A stretch of 64,000 nt of DNA from Phoma sp. XZ068. Lineage: Eukaryota > Ascomycota > Dothideomycetes > Pleosporales > Didymellaceae. Below the pieces are notes generated by a model. The model ran no database searches. It was not told the origin of the DNA and saw nothing but the letters and a program-made list of their open reading frames with translations. How positions within the stretch are numbered: position 1 is the first letter of the stretch; every line of letters starts with the position of its first letter. Shown one piece after another: positions 46,244 to 57,500 of the stretch. The stretch spans positions 496,001 to 560,000 of the forward strand of contig RBKR01000021.1 in NCBI GenBank assembly GCA_004835665.1, written 5' to 3'. The position numbers and the translations under genes were made by a program.

Positions 46244-46761
46244 GACGCATTGATGGTGTGATTGTCTCGCAGCTCACAGGGTAATGTCGTGGACCTGGCA
46301 CGTCCTCAGGGACATTCAGGGGACCGCAGGACGTCAGAGCGGGGATAAGGGTAGCAATTAGGGGCCATGAGCAGGACGCTGTGGCGGACGATGCTATGAC
46401 AGAGCAAGCCCGTATTCTGCCCCTGGGCTGCACATCAACCCATGTTGTGTACAACACGACGCTGAAACTTCTCAGCTGCGTCCCACCCGCGGGGGGCGTG
46501 GATGCCGTCAGCGCATGAACCGGCAACGGGTGCAGATCACGATCAGCGCGCAGTGCAGTTGTTCCTTTGCGTGGTTACTGTCTCGGCTGTAAGCTCGGCC
46601 ATATGTGTTTCGGCTGCAAATACTTTTAAGCCACTCTACTAACGCGTCCACACTGTGCTCAAAGCTCTATTTTACTGATATTAGACCTGGATTTCTTATT
46701 ATCTAAGCTTTTCTTTTGTTAACTTTATACCAACTACGCATAAGTTTATAGGATGATGTCT
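46244..46761. other. intergenic, promoter of the CorA-type gene
   Basis: About 0.5 kb. AT-rich near 46620-46760, GC-richer near the CorA start. No gene. Confidence 0.4.
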
Positions 46762-48087
46762 TTATTCTGCTCGCGCTAAATAAAATATTCCACTCTTATG
46801 ATCACCGAACCAGATCTGGGACTCGACAGAGGACCCCGAAGGTCGAATCACGTATCTATCCTCCAACGTGACCTTTAGGGGACCATCTTTCCACGAGAAC
46901 GGGGATCCCAAGCCAAGCATGCAGCCGAGTTTAGCAGCTCCTACTGTGCCTATGGATGAGTAGTTGAGTATTGAGTCTTGAACCTCAATGGGTAGGGCTT
47001 GAATAGTTGTGAAGATCGAAGGCCTAGCGGAGGCGGTTGCCCAGATGAGATAGTTCAGTGCTAGGTCCGAGGGAGGTGCAGTGCCACAATCGCCATTGAA
47101 GAGCGGCTCTGGAGCAGTGTGCTTGAATGAACCCTGGTCGGTAGCGTGGCAAAGCATGTTGTGTTTGACTGATAGGATCATATAATCTGCATGCGCTTCC
47201 CCGGGCCTTGTTGTGCTATGACTCTCAGTCGTGTTGATTTCCCGCGATGCTACGTGTTGCTGGGCTATTGACAGTCCATTTTGCATATCATGGCAAAGAA
47301 CGACCCAGACAGTTCCAACGCGCACGATATCAGCCTCGAACGGCTCCCAGGCGGGTAACTCTGTAATCCATACATGTACGCCCCGCGGGCCACGTCTGCC
47401 TGTATTCTCGTGAACTTCGAAATCAAGCGTCGAAAGCCGGATTATAGCTCGAGAAAGTACTCGTAAAGTTACGGAATTGTACTTGTTTCGAAGGATATGC
47501 CTCCACTGGTGATGAAAATCTCGGAGTAGGCGATGTACAAATGCACGCATTCTGTCGTCGACTCGTATACGCGGTTCCCAGGAAGGCGTTTCTGAATTGA
47601 ACGTAGGCTCCAAAGGCACAGGAATAGGTCCGCCAAGTGGTTGCATATCAGCTAGACCCACAGCACGCTCTCGAAGAAGACCGAGTGGTATTTGACTGCA
47701 ATGGTTCGCACACGTGTAACGCAACACGTCATTTTCAGTGTCAAAGGTCCAGAGGGCATGATACTGATACTGTCGGGGATCTCCAAACGGGTTGACCGTA
47801 TCAAATTTCTCGTCATCATTCCACTTGAACGGAAGACGTTTGTGTAAAGCGTCGAAAGTCCCCTCTGTAGTTGGCAATTGGCGTCCATACGCAATGTCGG
47901 GGGCGGGGTTGAATGCCCACTCACCTTTTCCCAGGTCAAGCAAGATGCCAGAAACGTGCCCCAGATGTTCTTCATCCCCTCCTTCAGTCGTTCGGCTGCC
48001 AAAGAATATGCGGTTTGGTCTGTCATGCGGGCTGGCTTGTTGCGGCGCGGACGGGGGCGCCGAGATAAGATGGGCTAGAACAATCAT
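46762..48087 (-). CDS. fungal hypothetical protein, 441 residues
   Basis: A single exon. The N-terminal half is Pro/His-containing with repeated Trp and Tyr (DPRQYQYHALWTFD, TCANHCSQIPLGLLRERAVG). The middle carries a strand-rich block (VRVGTVWVVLCHDMQNG), and the C-terminal ~100 residues have the pattern LPIEVQDSILNYSSIGTVGAAKLGCMLGLGSPFSW ... VESQIWFGDHKSGIFYL. That C-terminal motif, F-box-like in its start (LPIEVQDSIL), recurs in many uncharacterised Pezizomycotina proteins as far as I recall; I cannot name a function. No signal peptide or membrane segment. The ATG at 48087 is the first in frame. It is divergent from samB. The gene lacks introns and could be a lineage-specific family member. 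Confidence 0.75.
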   Translation of the reverse strand: MIVLAHLISAPPSAPQQASPHDRPNRIFFGSRTTEGGDEEHLGHVSGILLDLGKGEWAFNPAPDIAYGRQLPTTEGTFDALHKRLPFKWNDDEKFDTVNPFGDPRQYQYHALWTFDTENDVLRYTCANHCSQIPLGLLRERAVGLADMQPLGGPIPVPLEPTFNSETPSWEPRIRVDDRMRAFVHRLLRDFHHQWRHILRNKYNSVTLRVLSRAIIRLSTLDFEVHENTGRRGPRGVHVWITELPAWEPFEADIVRVGTVWVVLCHDMQNGLSIAQQHVASREINTTESHSTTRPGEAHADYMILSVKHNMLCHATDQGSFKHTAPEPLFNGDCGTAPPSDLALNYLIWATASARPSIFTTIQALPIEVQDSILNYSSIGTVGAAKLGCMLGLGSPFSWKDGPLKVTLEDRYVIRPSGSSVESQIWFGDHKSGIFYLARAE

Positions 48088-49120
48088 TACATACTTTATG
48101 AAAAAAGAGGCTTGAAACGTAGTAGAGGTGGTAGTGGTTTAGACTCTTGGATTTAGATATATAGAAGAGCAGATGGAGTTGTTGTTTTGAAGAAGATTGC
48201 GACTCCCAACAGCGGCTACCAAGTGAAGGTGGCCGAGCATGAGACGTTTGGTTTGCGTCTCCGCTCACTGAAACGTTCACACAGGCGGTGGTGAGCATAA
48301 GGCGCATGAAGCCATCAGGGGAGCACGACAGGGTTGCAAGCGAGGCTTGGAAGTGGCCGAGTCTGCACGCTGCATTTCTCAGCATCGGAGCAGTCATGCA
48401 CTCGGCCGGTACTCGAGGCGGCGCATGCTTGGTGAGCGTCAGAATTTGCAGCTGGCAGCGGCGTCTCGGGCAGTCGTGTTCGCTGCACCAGAGCAGACAC
48501 GCAACAATGCGTGCCGCTGCAGGACTAGGCTGCGGACGCAGCAGCGGGCGCGTGCGGTTGCACCGAATGACAGTGGTTTGGCTGGTTTGGCATTGAAATG
48601 AGACGTCGGTCGAGGCTATCCTGTTGCTATTCGCGGTCCGCTAGCCTGTGCCGAGACGATCTCCACCTTGCCCATCGCCGCTCACCAAACCGCCTCTGCT
48701 CCCCATTCCCACCACTGCAGCCTCATTGAACATACTCTACCACGCCCATACTATTCCAGCACCCCCGCCCGCGCCGAGAGCCACAGAGCCCCCCGCTGCG
48801 CGCTGCCCCTGCGGCCCCCTCGACTGAGCGCCCCCGGCTTGCCACAGCACGCTCCCGCCGTGCCTGGGAACACCCCTAACGCACCGCACGCCTTTCGCCA
48901 GCTCATCTCCCGCCGACCGCCCATCACGCCCCCTCGACGCCCGCCCTCGCCCGCCGTCTGCAGTGCACCGGCGCCCCAGTGACTCCTTCCTGCGCGCCCT
49001 CGACGCTGCCGGTCGCCTCCTCAGGCCAGCTCGCCGCCCACCACATGCAACACTAGCGCTGCACCACCCCACGGCTCCTCATCTTCCAGCCCGCCCTCGC
49101 CCACGGCAGCTCCAGCCATC
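48088..49120. promoter_or_regulatory. divergent upstream region of the hypothetical and samB
   Basis: 1.03 kb between two divergent starts. The right half (48,660-49,120) is extremely C-rich on the plus strand, typical of a leader; open frames there are compositional. No motif is claimed. Confidence 0.4.
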
Positions 49121-50989
49121 ATGCGCGAAGTCAACTTCAGCATCCCCAACGCCAACAAGGCCTCGGTTGGCATCACCACCGCCCTCTACGACCGCCGAGC
49201 GCTTGACTGCACCTCGACCCTCCCGCTCATCAACTCGCTCAACCATCTCGCCTACCTGACCACGTCGTCCGCCCGCATCCGCGACATTCTCACCGTCGAC
49301 GGCGGCATCGAGCGCCTGATATGCATCCTCAAGGAGGGCCGGAGCAAGGACATGATGGACATGTGGAAGTGGAACCTGGCCTTCCAATGCATCTTCAACA
49401 TTGGCGTACGCGGCTCAGAGAACGTCAGGACCCGTGTCGTCGAGGCCGACATGGTCCCCGTCATCGCCACCATCCTCGACAACTACATCAAGGTCGTCGA
49501 CAAGTACAGGGCGCGAGCCGAGGCTGAGCTGCACCGCTCTGCACGCCTCGGCGGCTCCAGCCGACACCACTCATCACGCTCCGGCGAGATGGCCTCTGGC
49601 TCTGGCCACAGGACCGACCGCTCGCGGCGTGCTATTCCTCCCCCCATTGAGATACCTCAGCTGCCCCCGCACGCCGGCTTGACGCAGGCCCAGATCCCTG
49701 TCCTCGACAACATGGCTGAGGGAAACCACATGCCCGCCTTTACACTGAGCTCTCCGCCTGAGCGTACCACATTCAACCGCGGACGGCCATCACACCACCA
49801 CCACCACACCCACAGGCCACACCACGAAACGCGGACGCCGTTATTCGGCGCCGCTACTCGCAATCTCGGCCAACCGTTGGTTACAGCCATACCGTCTATG
49901 GACGCAACGGGCGACGGTTTTGCTCTGCGCCCCGTGCGAGATGCTGATCGACTGCCATCGATGCTTCCTGCCCTGGCAGGAGAGATCACCTCCCAACCCG
50001 AGTCGCCCACCACGCCGAGTGCTCTGCAAGCCCGCCAAGCCAGTCCACGAGCGGGGCTGAACCGAACCCGCCGCCGACCGTCCATCCGGCACCAGCTGTC
50101 CATGTCAGGAGAGTCTGATCTCGATGCACAGCAGGAGGAGCTGTCCATGGACGCTGTCGCAGCGGCAGGCCCTGCTGCGAACGAGCCCATTGTCGGCATT
50201 CAGCAAGACATGGATTTGTCTGCCATTGTGGACAATGCAGAGATGATGGATGCTGGCACAACACCTGTTCCTATGGCAGCCCCCTCTGATGCAGCAGACG
50301 AGAACAATGAGACGTTCAACATCACACATCGACCTGCACTTGACGGCAGTCTGATCAACCCGACCAACACACCACCTACTGCTGCTACCATTGCAGGCTT
50401 CTCACCCATGCAGCCCGCCATCAACGTTGCCAACGCAAACCCTCCACCACCTTGGTTTCCTCGCTATGCCCAAGACCGCAATGCCACGGCTGGCGTACTC
50501 GCTGCCATGCCCCGTGATGAGGACGTTCTGATGTCACTGCAGCTGTTGGCATACGTCTCAAAGTACTGCAACCTCCGAAACTATTTTCAACAATCCCACC
50601 TTGTTCCTAAGCTAAAGATTGGGTCCGACCTGCAACTGCTGGACGGAGAAGTTCCGGTACCCAAGACCGAGGAAGAGGAGGAGGAAGAGCTTGAAGAGTA
50701 CGAGCTTCCAGACGACTTCAACATCTTCCCGCTTGTCGAACAGTTCACGGTTCGGCATCACACATCAGACATGCAATACTGGGCAAGTGTTGTTATGCGC
50801 AACCTCTGCCGTAAAGACGACTCACGAGGTGGCATCCGTCAGTGCGCATACTACCAGTGCGGTCGCTGGGAAGAATACACACGCCAATTCGCCAAGTGCC
50901 GTCGCTGTCGAAGGACAAAATACTGCAGCAAAGAGTGCCAGAAGAGCGCGTGGGTATTCCACCGCCACTGGTGCGTAGCTGCCACCTAG
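49121..50989 (+). CDS. samB: MYND zinc-finger protein SamB/Mub1
   Basis: A single exon of 622 residues. The conserved N-terminal block (MREVNFSIPNANKASVG... LINSLNHLAYLTTSSARIRDILTVDGGIERLICILKEG ... WNLAFQCIFNIGVRGSENVRTRVVEADMVPVIATILDNYI) is an armadillo-like repeat region. A long Ser/Pro/His-rich linker follows. A second conserved region (MPRDEDVLMSLQLLAYVSKY, FPLVEQFTVRHHTSDMQYWASVVMRNLCRK) precedes the C-terminal MYND finger (residues ~575-618; Cys575, Cys580, Cys593, Cys596, Cys602, Cys606, His614, Cys618). Yeast Mub1 works with Ubr2 and Rad6 to ubiquitinate the transcription factor Rpn4; Aspergillus SamB influences morphology and septation timing. All eight zinc ligands are present. 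Confidence 0.93.
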   Translation: MREVNFSIPNANKASVGITTALYDRRALDCTSTLPLINSLNHLAYLTTSSARIRDILTVDGGIERLICILKEGRSKDMMDMWKWNLAFQCIFNIGVRGSENVRTRVVEADMVPVIATILDNYIKVVDKYRARAEAELHRSARLGGSSRHHSSRSGEMASGSGHRTDRSRRAIPPPIEIPQLPPHAGLTQAQIPVLDNMAEGNHMPAFTLSSPPERTTFNRGRPSHHHHHTHRPHHETRTPLFGAATRNLGQPLVTAIPSMDATGDGFALRPVRDADRLPSMLPALAGEITSQPESPTTPSALQARQASPRAGLNRTRRRPSIRHQLSMSGESDLDAQQEELSMDAVAAAGPAANEPIVGIQQDMDLSAIVDNAEMMDAGTTPVPMAAPSDAADENNETFNITHRPALDGSLINPTNTPPTAATIAGFSPMQPAINVANANPPPPWFPRYAQDRNATAGVLAAMPRDEDVLMSLQLLAYVSKYCNLRNYFQQSHLVPKLKIGSDLQLLDGEVPVPKTEEEEEEELEEYELPDDFNIFPLVEQFTVRHHTSDMQYWASVVMRNLCRKDDSRGGIRQCAYYQCGRWEEYTRQFAKCRRCRRTKYCSKECQKSAWVFHRHWCVAAT

Positions 50990-52007
50990 ACAGGCGGCGG
51001 ACCTATTTCCTAACCATCTGTTTCCGCACAACATATCGTCACATTGTCATTGGATGTTTATCTATGGCCGCATACTGCATGGCGCTTGTCTCTTCCACCA
51101 TAATCTTTGAGGGTTTCATACTTTAATGAGCGTCACGACATCGGGATACCACAACAGACTGCTTCTCTTTTATTGGAAGGACATGTATGGGAGTTGGCAA
51201 GCATATTTGCGAAGAGGAGGATCACTCGATGCATTGAGTCGTAGGACTCTCATTATACCATATTGTTTTTCCGCGAGCATTTTTAACTGGGCGTTGGAGT
51301 AGCTTGTAGCTGGTTCAGTGCAATTGAATGGCATTCGAGCTTTTGCTAAACAGCTAAATAATTCACCTCGCTTGCGTTGATGTCTTTGGTTGCTTTGCTT
51401 GCTCTTTCATCTTATTACTTTAGCCAACACTGCATAGCATAGCGTAGCATAATGAAGGGGTAGTATCAATTTCACCAATCAGGGTCCAACCAAAGTAATC
51501 CATGAATGCTATCTTCACGATGGTCGACCACATGGCAGCCACTCGTCGTGACGATTGTGATAGCTCCAGGCTCATCCATGGTTCCCAACGCTTCTAGACA
51601 CTCCTACGTGGAGTTTTTCTCTGGGGCCGGGACTGTGGAGGGACGGCTGCACCCTTCCGGCTTTGCTGGTTACGTCAATACTCGCAACACGAGGTGCAGG
51701 GATCAGAACAGCTGCATCACGGGCGTCTGCCGAGTCAAGGCAGCCCACATACAGCTGCCGTGCCGTTCGCGCAGTCCGCGGGCACTTGTTCGTATCCATT
51801 GCCTGCTACCGCCTGTCACCCGGCGCCACCATTTGCCAGATGATCGAATTCGCCCTGCGGAGTGCCTCTCCGCCGCCGCGTAATCACTAAGACGACAAGC
51901 CGCTAGATCGATCGCCTAGAAGCTCCGAAGACTCGATCCGTCGCGCAAGCTGCGACGCTCTCAACCCACTGCACTCGCTCTGTCGACGCGTGGGATGTTG
52001 GACGACC
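50990..52007. other. intergenic, upstream region of the flippase gene
   Basis: About 1 kb. Contains the samB 3' flank and the promoter of the P4-ATPase gene. Small open frames at 51506-51890 have no domain. An in-frame GTG at 51990 extends the flippase frame upstream, but the first ATG is at 52008. Confidence 0.45.
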
Positions 52008-55000
52008 ATGTCAGACGCCGGAGACTCCAGCGGCGGCGCGCGCAGACGGCGCTCAGCGTCCTACGACGACGATGATCTAACCGCGACTGCCGCGGAGCCG
52101 ACCTCCCCACCGTATGCAGTTGCGAATCCACGAGAGACTGCTGGCGACAATGTGCCTGCCGCGCGAACCTCAGCCATCGATGGTAGCTCTCGACCGAGGG
52201 CGAGACGGCTGTCCTCTGACGTCTCACAACGCGTACGCTTCTCGACCGACATCGAACGCCATGCCCCAGCTCAAAGGTCGAGTCTGGCACGGAACAGAGC
52301 CTCCATCGATGAAGCGGCTCCGCGCGGGAAGGCACAACCTGGGCCCCCGAAGTTGACTCTCGACACACATGAAATGTCTTCAGAGGGTGACCATGTCTCG
52401 GCGCAAGGAAGCATTCCTCCGCCCTCGCACATGTCATCGCTGCCCCCACGCTCCTCTGGCAAGAGCTCGCCGCTGTCCCCCAAGAGTCGCAATCGAGGTC
52501 TGTCCATGCGCAGCGCGTTGTTCAGGAAAAATTACACGGACCAAGCGCAACCTCCTGCAGCAAGCATCGAATTGGATGAGAACATTGGCAACACCGAAAG
52601 CGATGTAGGCCAATCGAGAGTGTATAGCAACAGAGCCGCAGTAAAGAGTGGAGACACTGTTCTATCTGTTACGCCTGCACAGCTCGAGTACGCCTCGGAA
52701 GCATCAGACCTATCCAAGGCAAAATTGGGAACGGGACCAATTGCCTTGCCGCACTACAGCAGCTGGACGAAAGCCCAGAATGGCAAAAAGTCAACATATG
52801 GAAAGCGGGCCCGCGAGTTCGCGGTGCAGGCACGCAAGTTTATATTACGGCAGCACGACATACCGCCCAGCAAAGATGGACGACACATACTCTTGGATCC
52901 CACACGGCGAGAACCTCTGATCGATGAACGAACCACACAGCCATACGTTCGCAATTGGATACGCTCGACACGATACTCAGCATGGAACTTTGTACCACGT
53001 CAACTCGTCGCCCAATTCTCCAAACTCGCAAACTTTTACTTTCTTGTAATTTCTATTCTTCAAATGATACCCGATCTCAGTACCACTGGAAAGTACACCA
53101 CCATTGTACCACTATTGTTTTTTGTTACGCTTTCTATTGCCAAGGAAGGATATGACGACTTGAGGAGATACCGGCTCGACAAAGCGGAGAACAACCGGGA
53201 GGCGAAGGTCTTACGTGCGAGTCCATCTCTGATGCCCAAGGGTGGTTCCACGGATGATGGAAGTGTCTCCTCCCCAGAACCGGAAAGGATGGTGTGGGAG
53301 AGTATCAAGTGGCAGGACATTCATGTTGGAGACATTATCAAGTTGGACCGCGACGACGCTGCGCCCGCAGATCTGGCTTTGCTGCATTCTAGTGGAGAGA
53401 ACAGTGTGGCTTTTGTCGAAACCATGGCTCTAGACGGCGAAACCAACCTGAAGAGCAAGCAAACTACGGCATTGATGTCGAAGATTGTCAAAACCCAGGA
53501 GGATATACTCCGGACCGAAGCGGAGTTCGTTATTGAGGATCCGAACCGCGACCTGTATAGCTTCGAGGGTCGTGTCAAGGTGGGAGGTACGCAAGCCCCT
53601 TTGACCCTGAACGAGATCATCTTCCGAGGTAGTATCCTCCGAAATACTCCAGATGCTATTGGACTTGTCATATATTCTGGCGAGGAGTGCCGCATCCGTA
53701 TGAACGCGAACAAGAACCCTCGCATTAAGGCTCCGGCGCTCCAAGGCTTCGTCAACCGCATAGTTATCATCATCGTTATCTTCGTCATCCTCTTGTCCAT
53801 CTTCAATGCCGTTGCATATAAGATATGGCAACGCAAGGAAGATGAGTTGTGGTATCTTTCTGGATCATCCGTTGCCTTTTTCCCAAGTTTCACTTCCTTT
53901 GTTATCATGTTCAACACTATGATCCCGCTGTCGTTGTATGTCAGTTTAGAGATTGTAAAGCTTGCACAAATGTTCTTCCTACATACAGACATCGATATGT
54001 ACGATCCGGTTTCAGACACGCCTTGCGAACCACGAACCTCAACCATCAATGAAGAGCTTGGGCAGATCAGCTACATCTTCTCCGACAAGACGGGTACACT
54101 TACAGATAACTCGATGAAATTCCGCAAGCTGAGCGTGGCTGGAGTAGCTTGGCTTCACGATGCTGATTTACATGATTCAACAAAAAAGAAGAAGCTGAAG
54201 AATAGGCCACGTAAGAAAGGGAAAGAGCCGGCAAAGAGAAGAAAGAGTGTGCGATCGACAAAGGACGCTATGTCTGAAGAGCATGGCATGGCTACGACTG
54301 ACTTTGGTGAGCAGACGGACGCCGACGAAACGTCAGGCTCAAAATGGCAGTCAACGACAAGGCCGCACAAAGCGTCGCGAGAGCTTCTGACTGGTGACCT
54401 GCTTCGCTACATCCAGCGAAAACCCCATACTCCGTTCTCAAGGAAAGCACGCATGTTCCTCCTCTCCCTGGCACTTTGTCATACGTGCCTCCCAGAGATT
54501 CAAGAAGATGGCAAGACGCATTTCATGGCCTCCTCTCCGGATGAACTTGCTCTTGTCCAAGCCGCTCAGGATATGGGCTTCTTGCTGATCAACCGCGACG
54601 TGCACACCATAACGTTGAAAATCTTGCATTCTGGGCCAGACGGCGAGGCTACGCTCGAGACGTACGAGATTCTTGACGTGATTGAGTTTTCCAGCAAGCG
54701 GAAGAGGATGTCAATCGTAGTCCGCTTTCCAGATGGACGCGTATGCATCATCTGCAAAGGCGCTGATTCAATTGTCATGCAGCGTCTCAAATTGGCCTCG
54801 CTTGCCAACAAGAAGATGATTGAAATTGAACGTCAAGCAAACATGAGGAAGAGCTTGGAGGTCCAATCGGCTATTGCCCGTATGAGTGAACAGATTGAGA
54901 GGAAGAGCAGTATTGGTGGCCGCAGAAGTATGTCAGTCGCACAAGCTGCGCGCGCTAGTATCAGCATGGGCAGACACTCGATCGCTAGAAGCAGTATTGG

Positions 55001-57083
55001 TGGTCGGCCTTCTATGTCTGCGAGGGATGAAATGGACCTGTGGCTGCGACAGCGAGAGAATGATTTTGGCCGCCACCTCCGAGTCGCAGAACCTGTTTCG
55101 CCAGCACGAACACCTCGCCCGTCGGACCTTGGACGGCTTTCTTCGGTGGCATCGTCCGCGCGAAGCTCAATACAGCTGGAAGACATGGAGGCCATGGTCG
55201 ACGAAAATATTGCAGGAGATGACTCTGCTGTCATTGAACGTTGTTTGCAACACATCAACGAGTTCGCTACTGAAGGTCTCCGAACCCTGCTATACGGCTA
55301 CCGCTACTTGACAGAAGACGAGTATCAAACGTGGAAGAAAGGCTACCTCGAGGCCACTACTAGTCTTGTGGACCGGACAAGGCTCATTGAAGAAGCCGGT
55401 GATATGATCGAGCAAGATCTCGACCTATGTGCTGCGACTGCCATAGAAGACAAGCTTCAGCAAGGTGTTCCCGAAGCAATCGACAAGCTTCGCCGAGCCA
55501 AGATCAAGATGTGGATGCTGACAGGCGACAAGCGCGAGACGGCTATCAACATTGGCTACTCTTGCCGACTGATCAAAGAATATTCCACCGTCACTATTCT
55601 CGATCACGAAGCTGGCCAAGTCGAGCAGATGGCCGCCGCCGCAGTGCTGGCCATCACCCAGGGCACGGTAGCGCACTCCGTCGTCGTCGTCGACGGCCAG
55701 ACCCTCTCGCGTATCACCGAGGACAGCACACTCCAGGTTCTTTTCTACGAGCTAGCCATCCTCGCCGACTCAGTAATCTGCTGCCGCGCCTCGCCATCGC
55801 AGAAAGCCCTTCTTGTCAACACTATCAGAAAACGCGTGAAGAAAAGCATCACACTCGCCATTGGCGACGGTGCAAACGACATTGCCATGATTCAAGAAGC
55901 GCACGTTGGCATCGGCATCACTGGCAAAGAAGGACTACAAGCAGCGCGTACCTCAGACTACTCGATTGCACAGTTTAGGTTCCTCACCAAGCTCCTCCTT
56001 GTCCATGGTCGATGGAACTATATTCGCACCTGCAAATACACCGTTGGCACTTTCTGGAAAGAAATGCTTTTCTACCTCACACAAGCCCTATACCAACGCT
56101 CCGTCGGGTACACGGGAACCTCCCTGTACGAATCCTGGTCGCTGTCCATGTTCAACACACTCTTTACATCTCTACCTGTAATCTTCATGGGCGTGTTCGA
56201 GAAGGATCTTTCTGCCTCCACTCTCCTTGCTGTTCCAGAATTGTACACAAAGGGCCAACGTAACGGCGGGTTCAACTTCAAGGTCTACCTTGGCTGGATG
56301 TTCATGGCCTCGGCAGAAGCAATGGTCGTGTACTTCTGCATGCTCTCCCTCTTCGGCGATGCCCTCTTCACAGAGGACAACTCCATCTTCGCGCTCGGAA
56401 GTATCACGTACACAGCCGTGGTGTGGAGTATCAGTTTAAAGATGCAGTACGTAGCCCCTTGTCCTGATCCCCCAAACATACAAAACAAATACTAACGAAC
56501 CAGATTCCTCGAGACCCATTCCAAGACCATCACAAACGGCATCGCGATCTTCTGCTCTGTAGGCGGCTGGTTCCTCTGGAACGTCATCCTCTCATCAACC
56601 TACAACCCCAACAACAAAATCTACTACGTGCGCTCCACCTTCCTGCAGGGCTTCGGCGCCTCCCTAACCTGGTGGCTCTGCCTCATCATCATCCTGCTCT
56701 CCATTATTGTCTTCGAGCTCGGGGTCAAGGCAATCCTCGCTGCCTACCTTCCCACAGACGAAGATCACTTCCAGGTCCTGGAGAAAGACCCGGATGTCAA
56801 GAGGCGCCTTGAAGAGGCCGCGGCGGAGGAGCTGCAGCAGGGATGGGACCGCAAGACGAACAAACATCGGGATGAGGAGGAGAAGGTGCGAGAGGTTGTT
56901 GCGGGGATCAAGCAGAAGGAGGAGCAGCGGAGGGAGCAGGAAGTGAAGGATCTACTGAAAAGTAGGGTGGAGGTGCTGGAGGCGGACAATAGTCCTGAGA
57001 GGAGCGGAGAAGCGGCCACGGTTGCATCCGCGGATCCGGATACGACGTTTAGCAAGGGGTATGGGAAGGTGAGAAGGGATTGA
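52008..57083 (+). CDS. P4-type phospholipid flippase ATPase, Dnf3-like
   Basis: Two exons (52008-56446 and 56504-57083) give about 1,672 residues. The N-terminal ~290 residues are disordered. The P4 core follows: YVRNWIRSTRYSAWNFVPRQ, QFSKLANFYFL, DGETNLKSKQ in the A-domain, the phosphorylation site DKTGTLT with Asp693, FMASSPDELALVQAA, ICKGADSIVMQRL, MLTGDKRETAINIGYS and GDGANDIAMIQEAHVGIGITGKEG, then membrane helices to the C terminus. Long basic and Ser-rich insertions in the N-domain and a length near yeast Dnf3 (about 1,656) favour the Dnf3 branch over Drs2 or Dnf1/2. P4-ATPases move phospholipids to the cytosolic leaflet, usually with a Cdc50-family partner; none is in this window. The insertion carries duplicated RSSIGGRxSMS motifs. 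The C-terminal tail is a charged coiled coil. Confidence 0.93.
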
Positions 57084-57500
57084 GGCTGTCGTCGGCGTTT
57101 GGCATATATATTATGATGCATCGCGAACTTTTGATACCATTTACGCATAACTGCATTTTGCATGGCACAAGCTTGCCACTCTACTGACAGTTTACATGCT
57201 GCTGAGTGTCCCCGGCATTCATGTTCGTCTGCAATGGTCGAGTCGAAGTATTTAGCATAGTTTACCGAAGTCTCTCCTACGAGACTGGGAATATGCCTAG
57301 ACACCTTCAATATTCTGGCTAAACTTGGCCGATGAGAGAGATTTCATAATCTGAAGAAACTGCTGTACAACGCAGTCGAACGTGACTGCGTAACCGTTCG
57401 TACAGAAGGATTCGATCGACTAGCGAAGGGAAAGTGAGAATAGCCGCGACTAGTAGTAGGCCAAATGCAAACATTGGGGTATCTATCTATATCTAGTACT
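57084..57500. other. convergent intergenic region
   Basis: 3' flanks of the flippase (+) and PPPDE-thioredoxin-PUL (-) genes; 417 bp with no gene. Confidence 0.5.
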
